Positions 1 through 11,084 of a stretch of 64,000 bases of DNA are shown here, in pieces. The notes under the pieces were generated by a model. The model was not told the origin of the DNA. It made no database searches and saw nothing but the letters and a program-made list of their open reading frames with translations. Position 1 is the stretch's first letter; every line of letters begins with the position of its first letter. The translations under genes were made by a program, and so were the position numbers. The stretch comes from Glossina fuscipes (taxonomy: Eukaryota > Arthropoda > Insecta > Diptera > Glossinidae): positions 1 through 64,000 of the forward strand of contig NW_023998455.1 of the NCBI RefSeq assembly GCF_014805625.2, read 5' to 3'.

Positions 1-348
1 CTTTTATATGTATAATGTTTTCATCATAAGACACTAAATGGCAAAATATTGCAATAATGTTGCAATAATCTTGCTACCGAAATGTCCTTTCTTATATATA
101 TATATAATATTTTTTTTGAAATGTTGATGCGCAAATGTTGCTAGCAAAGTAATTCATCTTATATATATGGTTTTTGCTACACGGGAAGTAAAGATTTCAA
201 AATCACAAAAAACAAATAATACTTTTATAGATACATAAATACACATTCATAAATACATATTCCGCCTAAAAGCTTTTGGTTGATAATTAAACTTTTTATA
301 TTATAATATATTTTCTCTCCCATCTGCCCAGTAATTGACACGATTCTT

Positions 349-373
349 TCTCTGTCTCTCTCTCTCTCTCTCT
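349..373. repeat. TC dinucleotide microsatellite
   Basis: Pure TC run with a single G interruption, about 25 bases long, in noncoding DNA. Confidence 0.9.
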
Positions 374-429
374 TTAACGGAAATAGTGCTCTCACAAAAT
401 TTTGGTTTTTATTGCAATTCGAATTTTAT

Positions 430-1276
430 CAGAGGCCACTAAATGACAAGATGGTCTAATATTTTATACAAAATTTAAACTACGAAATTATTAGGGATTT
501 TTCTTTCTACTATGAACTACTTAGCAATTGTGTGACAGCTTGATCTTTGATCCTCCTTTTTTTGCACAGGCAAATATTCTGTCAATAGTTTTTTAATATG
601 ACGACGGATCGGATCTCAAACGTCTGCAAAGTAGTAGCATAAACAATGTATTTTTTTGTAAATATGCGCCACGGTACAGATGTGAGCGCATATGCACGAA
701 AGTAACCAAACCGTGGGTATATTTGTCCGTTCGTCAAATGCTTCGATATATATTCCAGCGAAAATTTTTATTTCAAAAGATATGGAGACATTTTTTATTA
801 CTTAAAAAAAATTATGTTGTAGGAATAATTTTAATTAAATATTTGCTTACACATATGTTGAACATATTTGTGTAACGTTCAATATTTTGAAATTTCTTCA
901 CAATTGTTCATGGAATATATTTTGATAGATGGGTATAAACTTTAAAATACTTCAATAACAAACAAACGTTTGTCTATTTACCTCCTGTTTGAGGATTTTC
1001 ACCAATACAAGCTTATATATGTCCTTCATAGCCCATATTCATATTTAGAAACACAGATTTGTATGTGCGTTTGAGAGAGAATGCGACGTCATATCAAGAA
1101 GCTCTATAGAATCATTGCCCAGACAAATGATGGGAATGAAACAGCCAGCAGTCAAATGACTGTTAACTAACAGGGTTCCAGCTGTTATTGATATTCGGAA
1201 CACAAAAAGTTCGTAATAATCTTCTAATTTGAATTTTGAACAAAATGTTGGACCATCTTGTCATTTAGTTGTCTCT
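430..1276. mobile_element. Inverted-repeat (MITE-like) element, family unknown
   Basis: The left end (about 430-490) and right end (about 1215-1276) are inverted copies of each other. The 19-base core ACTAAATGACAAGATGGTC at 437-455 is matched exactly by its reverse complement at 1251-1269. Similarity continues inward for roughly 40 more bases with scattered mismatches (AATATTTT..CAAAATTTAAAC on the left). The interior (about 720 bases) is AT-rich and has no coding frame. The layout fits a non-autonomous DNA transposon, but the target-site duplication is not clear and I do not recognise the terminal sequence. What is seen is the inverted repeat; the transposon reading is inference. Confidence 0.55.
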
Positions 1277-1399
1277 ACTTTTATGTAGATATATATGTAT
1301 ATGTACGCTTTGTTAATAAAACACCGGGCGGGAGAATATTAAAAGAAAGCATAAGTAAATTCGTTAGTTTCGCAGTTTCGTTTGTACCGTTAAGTTAAA

Positions 1400-2295
1400 A
1401 TGTCCTGCTCCGTTTTGCAACGTTTAGCGTGTAATGTTTGCAGTTTGAGTAGACAAACAATATACCGGCATGAAGTAAGAAAAAGCAACCAAAAATATTC
1501 ATAAAGTGGAACAATATTTTGTATATATATATACATGTATAATATACCTCTGTATGTACACATACGTACACTGTCGAATTTAATGCTTAAAATACATTAC
1601 TAAAGCAAACTACAAATTGCCCTAACAACATCAAACGATTATGTAATGTGATAAAAAAAAAAAAAATTTGTGAAAAAAATGTGTGAAAATCATTCACGTA
1701 ATAAACATAACACGTATATATACATATAAATTTAATTAATATTTAAAACTCGAGCATTACTTAAGAATTTATTGATTTTTCAGACTCAAGCAAAAACATT
1801 AATAAGCCAATGCTGCAAATTCTCCACTCGGCCGATTGTATTGCGCCTACCAAATGCAGCAAGCAGGGCTAAGTAATTGGAAAATTCTCTTTACTATGTA
1901 TTGATTTATTCATAATATTTGCTTTTTAAGAATTTTACGCATTTATGGTCAACATAAAATACATACTTCAGCTGGTCTCTGGAGTGCACAGACAGTTAAT
2001 GTCCCACCATTTGCTGATTCTATAACAGAAGGTGACGCTAAGTAAGATATTTTATATACTTTTAAAACATATTTGAAAAAAATTTTATCATATACTTACA
2101 ATAAAATTTTATAGATTTCTTATGAAAGTCGGTGATCCAGTAACCACTGATCAAGTAGTAGCAGAAGTTGAAACCGATAAGACATCTGTGCCGGTACCTT
2201 CACCTTGTAATGGCACTGTTAAAGAATTTCATGTAAATGAAGGCGATACCGTTAAGCCCGGTCAAGCTTTATATACAATTGAAAAGTCAAATTAA
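1400..2295 (+). CDS. Stand-alone mitochondrial lipoyl-domain protein (truncated DLST paralogue)
   Basis: Four exons, all with GT-AG borders: 1400-1474, 1784-1872, 1931-2041 and 2115-2295. Together they encode 151 residues. Residues 1-60 form a basic, Cys/Ser-rich mitochondrial-type leader. A lipoyl (biotinyl-lipoyl attachment) domain runs from about residue 77 to 148, opening with [18 protein letters not shown] and carrying the lipoylation motif EVETDKTSVPVP, with the acceptor lysine at residue 114. The stop TAA follows directly after the last strand (IEKSN), so the linker and acyltransferase core of DLST are absent. Exon 3 is 111 bases, the same as exon 3 of DLST about 4-10 kb downstream, and all three intron phases agree, so the gene is a genomic copy of the DLST 5' exons, not a retrocopy. 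It could act as a mobile lipoyl carrier (compare glycine-cleavage H protein), bind E1 or E3, or compete with DLST for lipoylation. That role is inferred. No frame lesion is visible, which argues for function. Confidence 0.87.
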
Positions 2296-2444
2296 AATGT
2301 TCCGAATTAATAATATTGTATTGAAATAATTTATGGAAAAAAAACAACTAAGATTAATTTTATTGAAATATTTAAAGTGAAAGTTGTTCACAAACTTGAA
2401 AGAACTTATCAAGAAAAAAAAAGTTTTTTCCTTCCCCAACGCTA

Positions 2445-2450
2445 AATAAA
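2445..2450 (+). terminator. Poly(A) signal AATAAA after the lipoyl-domain gene
   Basis: The first canonical AATAAA on the + strand after the stop at 2295, about 150 bases downstream. Placement fits a short 3' UTR. No transcript evidence is available here. Confidence 0.45.
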
Positions 2451-2680
2451 TTCCTTTCCTTCTTTGGGATGGAAAGATTTGATAAGCTTGGCTCGTCCAA
2501 CGTCTATCTAGTTATTTGCTAATTGAAAAGTAAAGAAAAGTCAACGAACAAATCATATGCCTGATCAAAACGAAAGCGCAGATCCCGGCAGTTCCAAAAG
2601 TCAGCTTAAATTTAATCCAACTTTTTTTTTGGATCTTTTTTCTTCCTGCTTTAAGTGCTTTAATTAAAATTTTACACCCT

Positions 2681-2702
2681 CTTCTTCTTCTTCTTCTTCT
2701 TG
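2681..2702. repeat. CTT trinucleotide microsatellite
   Basis: Seven consecutive CTT units in intergenic DNA downstream of the lipoyl gene. Confidence 0.9.
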
Positions 2703-2781
2703 AATATTCAACTAATCTTTATTCCTTTATCTTTTTATTGATTATTCTAAAATGAACTTACTTCTGAAATCGGCTTTTTTA

Positions 2782-3110
2782 TACCCTACACCGCTTATGT
2801 TACAGGGTATACTAGGTATGTACGTATGTAGCACGCACAGTTTATTATACCGATCGATTCAGAATCATAATCTGAATTGATTTAAGCCTATCTGTCCATC
2901 TGTCCGTCCGATGTTACATCCATGTAGATTTATATTCAAGCTACAAATCGCCATTTTTGAGAGATGTTATTAACATTCGCTACAGTGATATGTTTTGACC
3001 CAAGGGGGCGAACGCTATTGAAAATGGTACGGATCGGTCTACTTTTTCAACCACTTCCCATACAACGCCTTATTTTGAAAAGTCGTTATATGGAAAAAAT
3101 TTGCAATTTT
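2782..3110 (+). mobile_element. Mini-me-like dispersed repeat, copy 1
   Basis: This copy shows most marks of the window's main repeat family: a start like TATACCCTACACCG, then GGGTATACTA, then ACCGATCGATTCAGAATCA, a short GTCY tract (TCTGTCCATCTGTCCGTCCG), a segment CGAACGCTATTGAAAATGG, and a tail TTTTGAAAAGTCGTTATATG. The family matches the mini-me type of dipteran element, known for GTCY proto-microsatellites. Copies in this window are non-coding and mutually diverged, so they are old. Confidence 0.75.
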
Positions 3111-3404
3111 CAAAATTTCTCGGCAAAAGTGGCTGAATAGTTGTATGTCGGCATTACATATAAAGAAAACTGAAGTTCATGCGACAAGAAAGCATAATTT
3201 TCAATCCTTCATGATGAAAATTATATCGCAATTGTAATTTACCATAAAAAATATGCCTTTATATATAAACAAAATATAATTTTTGTCTTCTATAATAAAA
3301 ATAAGAATTATGTTAGTAGAGTATTTAATGGTCCGATCATAATATAATATTCTTACCGGTTTTTGCTTATCTATTGTCCAAGTACGCAAACATTTGCGAC
3401 TAAT

Positions 3405-4854
3405 GGGTTACTTACTTAATAAGTTACGACACACAGACGAACCCACCGTCGCAACTGCATTTGTAAGACTCAGATCTCATAGCTACATACATACATATTT
3501 TATCAGTAGCAGGCTTTAAGCTTATTTAGACGTGTTCTCCTTTTTAGAGCGTCTACGGTTTTCTAAAACTGAGATTAAAATTTGAAAACTAGCTTAGTCT
3601 AAAGATGTATAGCATTTACGAATGAATCAGAAATAGTTGCGAAAAGAAAAATTTTGAAATCCCAGCAGAGAATGATTTATAAGTCGTTTTCATTAGATCC
3701 ATGTAAAAGCCTTCCGCTAAAAGGTAGCTAATAAAATATTTTGCAATTTTCAAAACTTGGTTTATAACAATATGCACTGCGAGTCCAAGAGAGTCTTTCC
3801 AAGATGGATACAATTTTTTTTGGTTTATTGATTTTGATGAATATCTGCGCAAAATCAATGTCTACTATAGATCGACAAACTTTGAAAAACAGTTGAAAAT
3901 TTAGAGCATTTTTGCCTTACATTATTATATAGTGCTGTATACGATTCTTATATTCCGAAACGAGTCTAAACAAATGTTTACGGCAGCTTAGGTCCATGTT
4001 TTTAGTCATCTTCAACAGAATGTAAAACTTTGATCTCAAAATTTTTATTGTCCTCAGTTGTCAATGGACTTAAGCAAAATATATAAATAATAATTTGGCT
4101 TTTGTTGATGCGATTTTTGCAAATAGCGGTGGATGCCGCGAGAGTTTGTAGTGTACGCACAATCCTCTTTTTACAGGATACAGACGCTCCCAAAAACTCG
4201 TGTAAAAAAATTCATGCAAAAAAATTCGCTAAAAAAAATATTGGCTAAATGGAACTGAAAAGTACTCTTAAAAATTTCATTTAAGAATTTATTTCGTGCT
4301 TACACCTTCTAATTCTTGGTAAAAAAAAAAAAAATATTACACTTTAAAAAACCAAACTAAATTGCGTAAAAAATACATACTCTATCCATTATTCGGGGAA
4401 TCCTACCTCATGTACGCTTATAATCGACATAATCTAACCGAATTGTGAAAAATATAATATGAAGTCACAATGCATATTTGTGACAAGCGTGAATGCAAAA
4501 AATTCATAAAAACCTAAAAAAAAAAATTCATTAGAAAAATTCATGAAAAAAATTCGTTAAAAAAAATATTTAGAATATAATCATAGAATATTGAAAATCA
4601 ACTTAAAACAAAAAAATTCGTATAAAAAGAGATTTTTTTCTTTTTAACTCGTTTTAAATCAGAATTACGCGTATTTGCGTTTATTGGGCATCATTTTTAG
4701 CCCGTACAATTATTTAAAATATTATTATTACTATTATTAGGCCTATGCACAAGATTTAATCATTTTATCTTTTGAAAGAGGCATTCATTGAGAAAAATTG
4801 CTACAATATCTATTAATTAGAATAGAATAGTTTCATTTTCTGCAACATTTTACA
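3405..4854. other. Non-coding AT-rich stretch with simple A-rich repetition
   Basis: No coding frame supported. From about 4190 to 4640 a short motif of the form AAAAAATTCATG / AAAAAATTCGTTAAAAAA recurs about ten times with variable spacing, giving a degenerate low-order tandem repeat. The rest shows no recognisable element. Confidence 0.5.
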
Positions 4855-5335
4855 ATATTTTTGGCAACATGGCGGTATCATGTCGATCCAACCACCGACC
4901 CATCTTTGCACTTCTTCAACTTTGCGGACACGCATGCCAGCTAAGCCAATGTTGCACTAATCTGGGCGGTTGGTAATCGCGAGGCGCCATGTTTGTTAAA
5001 TATGCTGGGTGTGGCAGAACTTCCCATTCTAGTTGCAATAGCGTACTGTCGACAAGCGGCCAAATGACTTTTTCATTCAATTTGCGACGTAGCTATTTTC
5101 CTCCCTTTTAAACCCCTCTCTCGCCATTGCATGTAAACGTCTAGAAACAGTTGGCTCGTCAACTGCTAAGCTGTTCGAAAGTTTTTCGAGAGTTTATGCT
5201 AGGTTTTCGGACAACAAATCTTCCAATTTATGGTCCACTACTGCGAAACCGATAATTGAAATATGACGGACCGGCATCACCATAAGCTTCTGAACGTGTT
5301 TGATGGGTTTCAGCAGCATATATCTTCAAATCAAA
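4855..5335 (-). pseudogene. Degraded mariner-family transposase relic
   Basis: Reading the - strand in shifting frames gives recognisable mariner blocks in the right order. A piece like YGDAGPSYFNYRF lies at about 5250-5295. The second helix-turn-helix, KLSNSLAVDEPTVSRRLHAM, is at about 5118-5190. A block resembling the PHxPYSPDLAPSDYHLF region, with stops, is at about 4960-5018. A C-terminal piece EEVQRWVGGWIDM is at about 4870-4920. A normal mariner transposase needs about 1 kb, so the middle is largely deleted, and several frameshifts and stops are present. The stretch is richer in G+C than its surroundings. I did not find convincing terminal inverted repeats. Family assignment rests on motif order, not on a database search. 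Confidence 0.72.
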
Positions 5336-5399
5336 CAACAACAAAAATGAATATTGAAAATGTAATTTCGAGAGTTTCATGTCTAGCGTCAGCGTACCC

Positions 5400-6253
5400 T
5401 AAATGAATCAATAATATTAAATGGAAAACTGTTATTTTATGTAGAGGAGGTCAAAATCATCGAATTCAACCGTTATGTATACTGGTATTTCCAATTTCTT
5501 TATCATTTCTACCTGTAGAAATCGTTGATTAAAATTTTTGCAAACACCTACTATTATTAATTTAATCAGAGCAATAAATTCTAAGACGAAAGTCTTAAAG
5601 CTGTAGCATCATCTAAGGCTATCGGCGAATATTGAGATTTTAACTATTTAAAATAAAAAGTAATATTACTCTATCGGTAAGTTAAATGATTCGTTTTGTT
5701 TTCGTTTTCTGTGGAAAGAGACAATTATTCATTTTTCTGTTTTTATCCGCTAGCAGGCCTTTAACAGTGTTGCACTTTTTAGTCTAATTTGCTTAAAATT
5801 ACTGGGTTATCTTAGTACACAACAAGAGATATATATCATCCTTCACAGTTCTACATTTTTAATGAATTTTTGTAATTACTTCTCTTTCTTTTCTAGGTAA
5901 AGTCTTCTAACAAATTGCAATTTGAATTTTTTGTGAGTTCTTACATCTGGTAATACTCATTCATAAAGAGTATATCTGTTATTTGAAATTTTTCATATTT
6001 CATTTAAGAAAAATACAAACATCTTAGCAAACGAAAAAAATAAAAACAGGAAATTTCAATTTTAAAGAACTCATAGAGTAATCAGATAAATTGGAAAGCA
6101 AAAAATAGGGAAGGAAAACCGTAGTTTGCTGGCTTTGTGAGAACAGGATTTTTGCTGTAAAAGAAAAATAGTTAATTTTATTTTAATTTATGATTTTGTT
6201 GAAAATAATTTAAGTACTTTTTTTCGCGAGGACAGTAAAGAACTTAATAAATT
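5400..6253. other. Intergenic region upstream of DLST
   Basis: AT-rich, without a coding frame. The only notable signal is a strong pyrimidine tract followed by CTAG and GTAAAG near 5880-5902, listed separately. The DLST promoter and 5' UTR must lie in the 3' part, but no core promoter element stands out. Confidence 0.5.
5880..5902 (+). promoter_or_regulatory. Acceptor-like site immediately followed by a donor-like GTAAAG
   Basis: The sequence TCTCTTTCTTTTCTAG is followed directly by GTAAAGTC. The pyrimidine tract and TAG form a good + strand 3' splice site about 350 bases upstream of the DLST ATG, so it may be the 3' border of a 5'-UTR intron. The adjoining GTAAAG also gives it the shape of a recursive splice site, though the donor half is weaker than GTAAGT. 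No upstream exon was identified. Confidence 0.3.
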
Positions 6254-9200
6254 ATGTTAAGTTTAAGATTATTAACCTTACGACATTTATCGCGTAAGAT
6301 GCTTTCTATGAGAATGCAAACAGTCCATAGGCAAGAAGTAAGTAAAATTTTAATTGAACTCCTAAAGAACTTGAACAATATATTTCAATTCTAGGGAAAA
6401 GCAAGTGGCCTACTTCTTCAATATTCGAAATGGATTGCTACGTCAGCCGTCACTAACAATGCTAGGTAAATATTTACTTATCTTTGCATATTTGTGTGTC
6501 TTTTTAAATTTTACGATGGTTTTCCGATGATTTAAAAAAAATGAGAGAAATTCGGTAAGATGTCTCAGTGATGATTCGTCCTGATTGGTCTATGGTTTTA
6601 TTGTTAATGTCGCTTACTTAGTCTTACCAGTATCGTCGTTTCCTTGCCTTCCGTGTGAAAAGTCCGGGCTTTTAAAATTTTATCCAATGGCAGTCTAATG
6701 GCACTTGTTTGCGTTAATTCTGACACTTTTCTCATTCAAGCAATGATTCTGATGATGTTTCTTTTTTTTTTTTGTATTTGGCACGATTGTGTCTTTATAT
6801 TTTTTGTAGACGCAACACAAAAAATATCCCCTGTTCAGAAAACAAATGATAGCGTGTTATGTTAACATATTTTACATTGCTGTTTAAAATCATTTTAAAT
6901 CAAAAATCAATGAAAATCATAATTTTATATCATATATTCGGACAACATTTTTTAGATGATTATTAACGAGGTAACAAACATCGGAGAATGCAATATTCTC
7001 AACATTCTCAAGATAAGCAATGTAATAATTAATGGAAGACTATTACAGTTCGCTTGCATACATGCTTAAATGCATCGGAGACCTCCTAAACTGCATTTAA
7101 GTTTAGCTAATGTGTTACTTTATTTATAAAGTTATAAATACCATCTTAATTGGTATGCGTCAACCGATGATTTATGTATAAATCCAGTAACTAGCAATCT
7201 GAACCATTTGCAAAACATAACTCAAATAAATTTAAGTTTGGAAATTTAGTAGGGAATGAGTATTCAATGTAAATTTCGGTTTGTAATTTGATTTATGATT
7301 TTTAGATTTTTAATTATCCACGGTAAGCAACGCATATACACTTCCGCTGGACGATGGCAGAGACAAACTGTTAATGTTCCGCCTTTCCCTGAATCTGTGG
7401 CTGAAGGCGAAGTTAAGTAAGTGATTAAAGTATATTTGGAATTTTGAAAGTTTTTCTAAGGAGTTTTTTTTTTTGGAAAATTTTAAAAAAAATACAAATT
7501 CAGCGAAATGTTTTCCTTATATAAGAATTATATTAGAGTTTTTGTCCCCACTAACGCGCAGACTTCCTACACTACAATCATTCGGGCATAAGTGTACATC
7601 TGAATAGCGGGACTCCATCCATCGGATGTCTGCCTTTCAAATAAAATTAAAATGGAATTCTGTACTTTTGGTTATCATCTTTTTTAGGCTAAGTTATCTT
7701 CTAGATAAGGGTAGCATACTGCACATGTGAACAGCGGAATTCCATCATATTTGGATATCTGCCTTTCCGATAAAATCACGATAACCGCTGTAAAATACTG
7801 TTCTGTACTTTTGGTTATCATCTTTTGTAGGTTAAGTTAGCTTTTAGGTTAGGCTAGCGTAGTACGTATGTTAACAGCGGAATTCCATCATATTTGGATA
7901 TCTGCCTTTCAGATAAAATCACGATTATCGCTTCAAAATATGCTTCCGTACTTTTAGTTATAACCTTTTTTAAGTCAGTTGTTAGGTTGTCTAAAGAATC
8001 ATTTGACTGAGGTCATTAGCTGGAATTGGAAATGAAAAAACTCGTCTAGTTATAGCTTTTATCTTACTTCGATTATCCCTTTCGCTTGTAGACTTTCTGT
8101 TCAAGTAGGACAACAAGTGAGCGTTGATCAGGTGATAATGGAAGTTGAAACGGATAAGACTGCTGTGCCAATACCGGCTCCATGTAATGGTATCATACGT
8201 GAGCTACTAGTGAAAGATGGGGATACTGTTAGGCCGGGGCAACCCGTATTTGTAATAGAACAAACAGAGGCTGGTGCTGCCCCAGCACCCAAGCCTGCTA
8301 CTACCGCTGCGCCAGGCCAATCTCCACTAAAACCTGCTGTTGCAGCCGCTGCTAGAGCTCCAGCAGCCCCATCTCCTCCTAAACCACCTATCGCGGCAAA
8401 GGTACCTCCGCCACCCGTTGCCCCAGATCCTACTATACCGAAAGCTACTCTGCCGCCTCCAGAGGGTATGACACAGTTACAAGTTAAAATACCGCCAGCT
8501 CAGTATTCACGTGAAATTACTGGTACACGAACGGAACAACGCGTTAAGATGAATCGTATGCGCCAACGAATAGCATTGCGACTTAAGGAATCTCAAAATA
8601 CGAATGCTATGCTAACAACATTTAATGAAATTGACATGAGGTAATTCATTTCACATTCAATCGCTGAATAGAACCGAAATATTTTAATTAATTATGTATT
8701 TAGTGCTGCGATGGAATTCCGTAAAACACATTTAAATGCCTTTACAAAGAAGTACGGTGTAAAACTGGGTTTTGTATCCATTTTTAGTAAAGCTTCTTCT
8801 TACGCTTTACAAGATCAACCGGTGGTTAATGCGGTCATCGAAGCCAAGGTACGTTTAATCTTGTTTATTTCCTTATTCTTACTATGAACTCTTCTCAGTG
8901 CAGTCATTACGAAATGACGGCCTTGACATACATACATAAGATGAAGTCTGTTAGGTTTGTAAGGTATAAAAATTTGCCTATGAAACTTAATTTATATAAA
9001 AAAAAAATCCATCAACATGACTAGAGTAATTAGTTTAGCTATGTCTGTCCGTGAGCTGGAAACTACGATTAGAAGTACGAGGTTAGCTCTTGCGAAAGAA
9101 AGAAACTGACCTGTATTTTGCATTTTACAAGTCCTGTTAGTTTAAATAGAAAATTGATTAAAATCAAGTCATGTTTTCATTAAAATTTTTTTGATATTTT

Positions 9201-10470
9201 TCCAAAAATGTTCACTTTAAAATTTTGGAGCTTATAAGTTGAACGTGTATTTCATCTCGAAACATTTACGGTCCCGGTTTGAAATTCGATTCACGTTCAA
9301 AAATAATTAAATAAGTTTCTCAACTTATCCCATACAATGCGTACGCACAGTACGTATCGATTTCCTCCATTTTACATTTAAATATCGGGTATATCAAGGT
9401 AACCTGCCCCTTCTTCATTTCTTTTCTGTTTTATAAAGTTTGTCCGCGTTTATGCGACATCCAGACGCCCTTGACGATCAAAGCTTGTCTATACGTCTGT
9501 CCGTCTTGCTTGCTTGTTTTTAATAAACAGATTGCACTTTTTGAGATATTTTCACCTAGCAGGACTTGATTTGTATTCACATTTTGTTATGCCGATCTAT
9601 TCGGAATTACTTTCTAAATCGATTTAGGTTTATTTGAGCATCTGTTCGTTTTGTATTGTTGTGTTTAACCTACGAGCCGCCATTTTTAAGACATTTTGAT
9701 GAAATTTCGTACACTAACATGGCCAAAGTATCACCGCTATTGAAAATTGTTTGGACCATATTTTTTTACTTACTTTGAAAAGTCATCAAGCAGCCGAAAG
9801 TGGGCCGAACCGAATCATTGTTAATAGCGATCATTTTCATTTTGAAAAGTTGTTATATGAATAACTCTACAGAACGAAGTGGTGGGGCCTTACTCCACTA
9901 TAGGGTTTCTATTTGTTTTTTTGTATCCAAGAAAGAAATCTTATAAAATGTTTTCTTTTCAGGAAATCGTTTATCGTGATTATATTGATATTTCGGTTGC
10001 TATGGCGACTCCTAAAGGTCTAATGGTACCTGTTATTCGTAATGTCGAGTGTAAGAATTTTGCTGAAATCGAAATCGATTTGGCCGCCTTGGCTGATAAA
10101 GCACGTAGAAATATTATATCTGTTGAAGATATGGCTGGCGGTACATTTACCGTTAGCAATGGTGGAGTATACGGTTCTTTAATAAGTACGCCAATTATTA
10201 ATCCACCTCAGAGTGCTATATTGGGTATGCATGGGGTTTTTGAGAGACCGGTTGCTATAAAGGGAAAGGTATTAATATGGCATCAATTTGATTTATTTTA
10301 ATGTATGTGTGTGAATAATAATGAATAACTTTTAGGTTGTTATACGTCCAATGATGTACGTTGCTCTTTCTTATGATCACCGATTAATTGATGGCCGTGA
10401 GGCCATCATGTTTTTGCGTAAGATTAAGAGTGCTGTAGAAGATCCCAAAATTATGCTTGCCGGCTTATAA
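6254..10470 (+). CDS. DLST: Dihydrolipoyllysine succinyltransferase, E2 of the 2-oxoglutarate dehydrogenase complex
   Basis: Seven exons: 6254-6337, 6395-6465, 7306-7416, 8092-8640, 8704-8848, 9963-10268 and 10336-10470. They give 466 residues in one frame with consistent phases and GT-AG borders. Residues 1 to about 65 are a basic mitochondrial presequence. A lipoyl domain spans about 72-147, with the motif [12 protein letters not shown] and the lipoylated lysine at residue 111. A Pro/Ala-rich flexible linker follows (about 150-235) and there is no separate E3-binding domain, as expected for animal DLST. The acyltransferase core runs from about 245 to 466 and includes [44 protein letters not shown] and [10 protein letters not shown]. 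The catalytic motif is DHRLIDG (His437, Asp441) in the last exon. Length agrees with the roughly 450-residue human protein. The enzyme forms the 24-mer core that transfers succinyl from E1-bound thiamine to CoA in the TCA cycle. Introns 3 and 5 carry repeats, and no lesion is seen. Confidence 0.97.
7585..7985 (+). repeat. Three tandem units of about 127-143 bp inside DLST intron 3
   Basis: Each unit has AGCGGRAYTCCATC, then a GGATRTCTGCCTTTC block, then AAAATCACGAT, then TACTTTTGGTTATCATCTTTT, then a GGTTAAGTTAG-like stretch. Unit starts are near 7601, 7728 and 7870. The second and third are more alike than the first. The array lies wholly within intron 3. Confidence 0.8.
9385..9930 (+). mobile_element. 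Mini-me-like repeat inserted in DLST intron 5
   Basis: Contains TGTCTATACGTCTGTCCGTC, a second start-like block with CCGATCTATTCGGAATTAC, the text TTTTGATGAAATTTCGTACA, and the tail AAAAGTTGTTATATGAATAA followed by GGGGCCTTACTCC. The doubling of the GTCY part suggests two nested or partly duplicated copies. It ends about 35 bases before the exon 6 acceptor. Confidence 0.65.
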
Positions 10471-10539
10471 AAACCATATAGTAAAAGAAAAACTTCTTCC
10501 ACACACGCCCGGAGAGGTATTCGTGTATATATATAATAT

Positions 10540-10545
10540 AATAAA
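10540..10545 (+). terminator. Poly(A) signal AATAAA of DLST
   Basis: AATAAA lies 70 bases after the DLST stop codon in an AT-rich 3' UTR, in the expected position for the polyadenylation signal. Confidence 0.7.
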
Positions 10546-11084
10546 GAGTTTCAAAACTTTTTTCTTTTAATTTTAGATTATTTTATTATATAAATAATCA
10601 TTATTAATAAATTACAAGCTGCTTGCAAAAAAAAAGCAAATGTCTTATAAAAGGAAAAAAAAAATCAAGTGCAGAAATTAGAAAATAATTTTTTTCCTTT
10701 TCCCCTTCATAAGTTTCTAAGAATTAAAATACTATTGTAAATTGTACTAAATATCTTATTTGTTTTGAGTAATGATTTTTATTGATTTCATGTGTTTTAC
10801 ATAAGATACCAGATATTTTCCCATAAAACATCATCTTTCTAAAGAAATATGTTTTGCTTAAAATCCAAAATCATCGAGCGCGTACTCGCTTTCCTTTAAT
10901 TAATGCTTGCACAACACAAAAATAAATTACAATTGAAATTTTATGAAAATGAGATAATAGCATCATAATAATAAATATTCTTCTTCTTCTACTCAGCAAA
11001 TCAACAACCGAAAATTCGCTGAGATGTTTAAAATAATAAGTATTATTTACAAGAATAGGTGTTACTAATATTGAAAATCACCAA

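Larger units (their letters stand above)
1..1399. other. AT-rich region upstream of the lipoyl-domain gene
   Basis: No open frame of note on either strand. It holds a TC microsatellite near 349-373 and an inverted-repeat element at about 430-1276, both listed separately. The last 70 bases before the ATG at 1400 are the likely 5' UTR and promoter of the lipoyl gene, but I see no TATA box at a fixed distance. A sequence at about 26-58 (ACTAAATGGCAAAATATTGC) resembles the outer part of the inverted repeat and may be a third, decayed end. Confidence 0.5.

Noticed and set aside
8117..8644. Separate 175-codon gene beginning at the internal ATG or GTG region of DLST exon 4
   Set aside because: It is simply exon 4 of DLST read into intron 4; exon phases on both sides join it to the rest of the protein.
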